From: Siphonodentalium dalli
Taxonomy: Eukaryota > Mollusca > Scaphopoda > Gadilida > Siphonodentaliidae
Assembly (NCBI GenBank): GCA_032622095.1
Contig: CP136065.1
Location: 205,568,151-205,632,150, forward strand
Direction of reading: 5' to 3'
Length of the DNA: 64,000 nucleotides
Position numbers and translations under genes: made by a program
Notes under the pieces: generated by a model
Told to the model about the DNA's origin: nothing
The model's database searches: none
The model's input: only the letters and a program-made list of their open reading frames with translations
In this document: positions 60,054 through 64,000 of the stretch, one piece after another
Position numbering within the stretch: position 1 is the first letter of the stretch
How the letters are laid out: each line of letters starts with the position of its first letter

Positions 60054-60340
60054 CTGTTATTAGCTCTTGTGTTATCTATCGTCTGCGTTTATTTCCTGAA
60101 TATCCCTCCAAATGAATAATATACATTTCAATGTTATGTGCAGTGTGTGTTTTTCTTGTACGAGTCCAGGTTGTGGTGAAAATTCATATTGGACCAAACA
60201 CAAAGTGTCGAGTCCAATATGACTTTTACCAATACACGGACGAGTACAAGAAAAACACAACATTGAAATGTATATTATTCATTTGGAGGGATATTCAGGA
60301 AATAAACACAGACGATAGATAATACAAGAGCTAATAACAG
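60054..60340. mobile_element. Inverted-repeat element with long arms
   Basis: CTGTTATTAGCTCTTGTGTT ... ACATTTCAATGTT and complement, about 110-bp arms with a few mismatches. The centre holds TCATATTGGAC/GTCCAATATGA. Antisense and sense ORFs mirror each other, as expected. Confidence 0.85.
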
Positions 60341-62444
60341 TACATACGGATTCATATTCATTGGTGGCAAATGTTAAGATAAAAAGTTCGAACGAATAAC
60401 AAGTTTGACGAATACAAACCTGTCTTGTTCCAGGCCGACGACAGGGCACGCCTGGCAATACATCTCAACATCGAAGCTAAGTATTTGTGGTTATAATACA
60501 CGCCTGGCAACACATCTCAACATCGATGCTGCACGTAGAAACCACCGACCCAGTAAACAACTGACAAACGTGTACAGATAATCGGTCCATGGCCTAATTT
60601 ACTTGGATATGAAATCCGCCATTATCTGGCATCCCTGGACTGCTTATGGTGGCATAATTTTAAGGCTCTATTGTTGCCTCTGTTGTCGACCCTCTATTCA
60701 CCCTTCTTCGCCGAGACTGATTTCATTTAAGAAATGTCTTGGAGGTCGATTGGTGTCGTTTGTTTTTGACCGACAGAGTAATTAAACAAATCACATGGGG
60801 ATTCACACGAATTTTGTTTAACTACTCTACCGGTCAAAACCAATGACCCCAATCGATCTGCAAGTCATTCCTTATCATCATATACCAGAACATTTAAATA
60901 GAATATTAATAATTTGTACAACTTTTCAAAACTACCAAAAAACAATTGTAGTAACATATTGTTCAAATTCCAACATAGTCTCCCAATAATAACACGTACT
61001 ATAGCGAGCGCGTGCACACGATCGGCTTGAAGTGACGTAGATGGTTCATGTATAGCTTTTTGTGAAGTGTATACCACGTAGCGAGCACCTGCTCCGCTCG
61101 AAGTGACGTATATGCGTTTATAGATTTTTTTTATGAAATGTCGACTTCAGTTATTGGTTTATAATTACATACACCTAATATCGCTTCCGATTTCCCGATA
61201 GCGTTACGGTAGATACGCCGATAGACACGTCATAAACCTATGAACACAATGTGACGTCATTTTCAATGCCGTTCATATGTTTATGAACACATTGACAACG
61301 GAAATCACGGGGGGTTTGTGATATGAACGACTGCTTGAGTATTCAACACGTCCGGATTTGGCAAGAAAATTGTTTTGGTCAATAATCAGCGTTGTTAACC
61401 TGCACCTAACACCCATCTCCTGCGGAGATCTCTCACATCACTGCTATGTTATAATATAAAGACGGCACCCTTTTATAAGCCCACACCTTTCGAAACATCG
61501 CGAACAATGGTGTTCCCATTTGCATAATTATCGTTTTAAATTTGAAATTGAAATGCGATCCCATTATAAGGTCCGCGTGACGTTTTATTTGTGTTTCGAT
61601 ATCGATTTAGAAATTGTTCGCAACATACACAAACTTGTCCGAGATTGTATTCTTACATTTTTCAGTAATTTTTGTTGGAAACTTGGCACAGATATTTAGA
61701 GCTGTGGGAACATGTTCACCCACGATTGTGAGGTCCGTCTGACTCTTTTTTAGTGGAGTTATATGCTCGTAGCTGCCAAAATACTATGTAATATATCATT
61801 ATCCTATTTCCTCGTTTCGGTCGCGTTTGCGAACGCCTCGGCCATTTTGAATGCGTGATACTCATCTCGAAACCACGCGATTCCACACCGTGACAATGGA
61901 CCAAAAATAGAGCCTTAATCAAGTGAAGGGGGCTCCTAATTTTAATATTTACTCAATATTTGTTTCTCTAAATCACGATAACATGGGCTTCTGACGATAA
62001 AAAAAGAAGTTGTCCCGATGATAAGTCACGTTGTAACTCCCGATAACTTTCACATTTTGTGTGTGCATGGATCAATCACACGAAACTACAAGTCACGTTT
62101 AATTTGGGTCCGGTCTGATGTAGTGATGCCCCTCTCAATGAAAACTCAAGTTATGATTTTCGATAGTTTTCGAATTTAGTATGTGGATTAAACACACGAA
62201 AATACCGGTCGAATTTAGGTTTAGTCTGCTGGTCATTTATGATGGAGTTATGACCTTTTTCTTCTTTTCTTCTTAGAATTTGCTGATTATTTAGTTGTCA
62301 AGGTGATAACTTGAATAGTATTTGACAACATTTTGTGGAAAATTTTCGCCGTCGAGGAGGAACATTTTTTGCATCAAATATATAGTTCCTCTTAATATAT
62401 AGTTCCTCTTTTTACCAGATATTTTGACTTTTTGTACTTTTTTT
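60341..62444. other. No gene recognised; small duplications
   Basis: 53-bp direct duplication at 60448-60535 (cgcctggcaa.acatctcaac). Degenerate repeat 'tagcgagc...cgaagtgacgta' at 60995-61110. Two loose units of about 120 bp ('aactcccgataactttc' and 'aactcaagttatgattttcg') at 62030-62260. Confidence 0.35.
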
Positions 62445-62890
62445 TTAACCCTTTACCCAACAAAACGGCCAAAAACGCCCAAATAAAGCTTCAACAGCCT
62501 AAAATACCCTGTGCCAATGCATTCTCTTATATATGCGAGTCGACCATAGGTCGCCTCGCATATATAAGAGAATGCATTGGCCTGACAATTTTTTTGAATT
62601 TTTTTAAAATAAATGTTTCTTACAATTTTTAGGCCATAAAATAAAAAACATCCATTACCCTGAAGGGACCCCCACACATATATAGAAGCATATAGAAGTG
62701 TGTCGTCTGCTCATGTTTGTCTGGGGATCTGTATGGGTGAAATTATAAAATTGTTAAAGAATACAAGAAAAAATTATTAAAATTGTAAAAAATTGTTAGG
62801 CCAATGCATTCTCTTATATATGCGAGGCGACCTATGGTCGACTCGCATATATAAGAGAATGCATTGGCACAGGGCCATTCTGTTGGGTAA
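62445..62890. mobile_element. TTAA MITE family 1, long-spacer copy
   Basis: TTAA (62445-62448) plus CCCTTTACCCAACAAAACGG, modules at 62513-62581 and 62801-62868 separated by about 220 bp, and TGTTGGGTAAAA on the right; the right TTAA is not preserved. Spacer shared with 2793-3001. Confidence 0.85.
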
Positions 62891-64000
62891 AACACCCCCG
62901 TGTACGTGGTATCGCCAAAACCGAGAAAATGGGAAAGTCATTTTCACGTATATGATATGGGGATATGTTTGTTTCTCATCGTAAAACAGACAATGAACAA
63001 CGCATGCGTATGTTCACATGAAGCAGGAGTATTGATCCACCCGCTGTCAATCAGTTTTCCCAGATCAAACCATTTAATATTTTTTAGCGAATTTTTTCAA
63101 TAGTGTTTTTGCTTTTGCTCACTCAAATTTTCGAGAACATCCACCCACTAGTATAGTTCCTGGACTTCCACGCTGCCAAAACAAATGCCGGTATATAGTT
63201 GAATCTGTCAATGAAGCATAGGATTGAACAGAATTTTAAATATCAGTGTCGTTCTCAACACCCGCGCGATATGGATGGACCACTGTCGGTCCAGAAAGAT
63301 GTTAATGCCGCAGATGAAGATGTCACCAAACGCCGATCATCTGTACAGTAAATATGCCTATCACTTAAGGAGTTTTCGAGTGTTTTTATGTGTATCTGAG
63401 ACTGATCAATTGGACTGCGAATGTCATCTGAAATTTGATTCAATAACATATTCGAAATATTGTGTACATATTGAAATTAATTGAACATCCATCTCAGCAT
63501 TGATATTTGCGATCTCAAGAAGGTGAATGAATGATAACGCGATGCCTTGATCACACGCACGTGAATGCTGTCGTGCGTATGCATGCAGCTAACCGGATAT
63601 TCGTTTAGTATTAACATGCTTGGAGTTTGTATATAGACCACATATGCAGGACGAAACGCTACGACGTATCAACGATTTGTTATAATCGTGTTTATTTTAC
63701 AGACCTTATGACTCGTTCCCACTCGAGTAGACTGTTACGCGACAATGAAACCGAATCATCTTATCGAATATACATATATCGTATAGCTACAAACTATTTT
63801 TAAGGTGCCGTTTTAGGTTTCGTAGAAAAATAATTCCCGCACAAGTCGCATTTGACTTTTGCTAACGATTCCTCGATGGGCACAATTTCCAATGACGCGT
63901 TTGATTCAGACATGGAGTTTCATAATACTAATTCGGGGGGCAAATTGTTGTCAAACTGCACGAATAGCTGACTAGACGAGATGCCACGAAATGTCCGCTC
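62891..64000. other. No gene or repeat recognised
   Basis: Short ORFs only up to the window edge. Confidence 0.3.

Overview
The window looks like animal nuclear DNA, AT-rich, gene-poor and packed with repeats. Signs are split exons with GT..AG junctions, TTAGGG-type telomeric repeat, LINE remnants, TTAA- and hAT-type non-autonomous transposons, minisatellites and a large segmental duplication. No operons or bacterial signals are visible. The dispersed repeats (the 'ataactctgcc' and 'ataactccacc' types, and tails rich in GGACGGACAGACGG) resemble those of molluscs and other lophotrochozoans. That placement is a low-confidence inference; the species is not identified.

Only one host gene is recognised with confidence: the last two exons, on the + strand, of a voltage-sensing phosphatase (VSP/TPTE, PTEN-like) gene. 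They are at 4251-4324 and 6321-6438 and encode the end of the C2 domain. The intron between them holds a minisatellite that repeats the gene's own 5' splice site, a TGTCCCCCGAC-ended MITE, a 65-bp tandem array and an inverted-repeat MITE. Other protein-level traces are from mobile elements or look mobile-derived: a FLYWCH zinc-finger ORF (32333-32677, -), the C-terminal end of a LINE polyprotein (31432-31977, -), a Crypton-type/DUF3504 N-terminal domain broken by frameshifts (37486-38448, -) and a LINE reverse-transcriptase scrap (51242-51451, +).

Layout. 1-2721: a tandem duplication with poly-G runs. 2722-7179: the VSP 3' end and its repeat-filled intron. 7180-10627: mostly unannotated. 10628-19965 (copy A) and 22859-32720 (copy B): a direct segmental duplication separated by about 2.9 kb that carries a degenerate ATGGCGGC-motif array. 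A short copy C lies at 34821-35443. Comparing A, B and C shows filled and empty sites for several insertions: a 5.18-kb inverted-repeat element with 16-bp flanking repeats (in A and B, absent from C), a 1.46-kb element present only in A, and a 2.1-kb FLYWCH/LINE block present only in B. 35.7-47.1 kb: MITEs, the Crypton-type fragment, a GAT-rich microsatellite and a CG-rich minisatellite. 50.6-53.6 kb: a large hairpin, a LINE scrap, a hAT-like element and a TIR element. 56-64 kb: more inverted repeats and tandem repeats, ending with a further TTAA MITE.

A recurring theme is non-autonomous elements at TTAA sites. One family carries a 69-bp near-perfect palindrome in each half; 11 full, degenerate or half modules occur here. 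Three unrelated-looking families share the terminus TTAACCCTTT. No autonomous transposase was found, so the mobilising enzymes must be elsewhere in the genome. All coordinates of diverged repeats were judged by eye and may be off by some bases.
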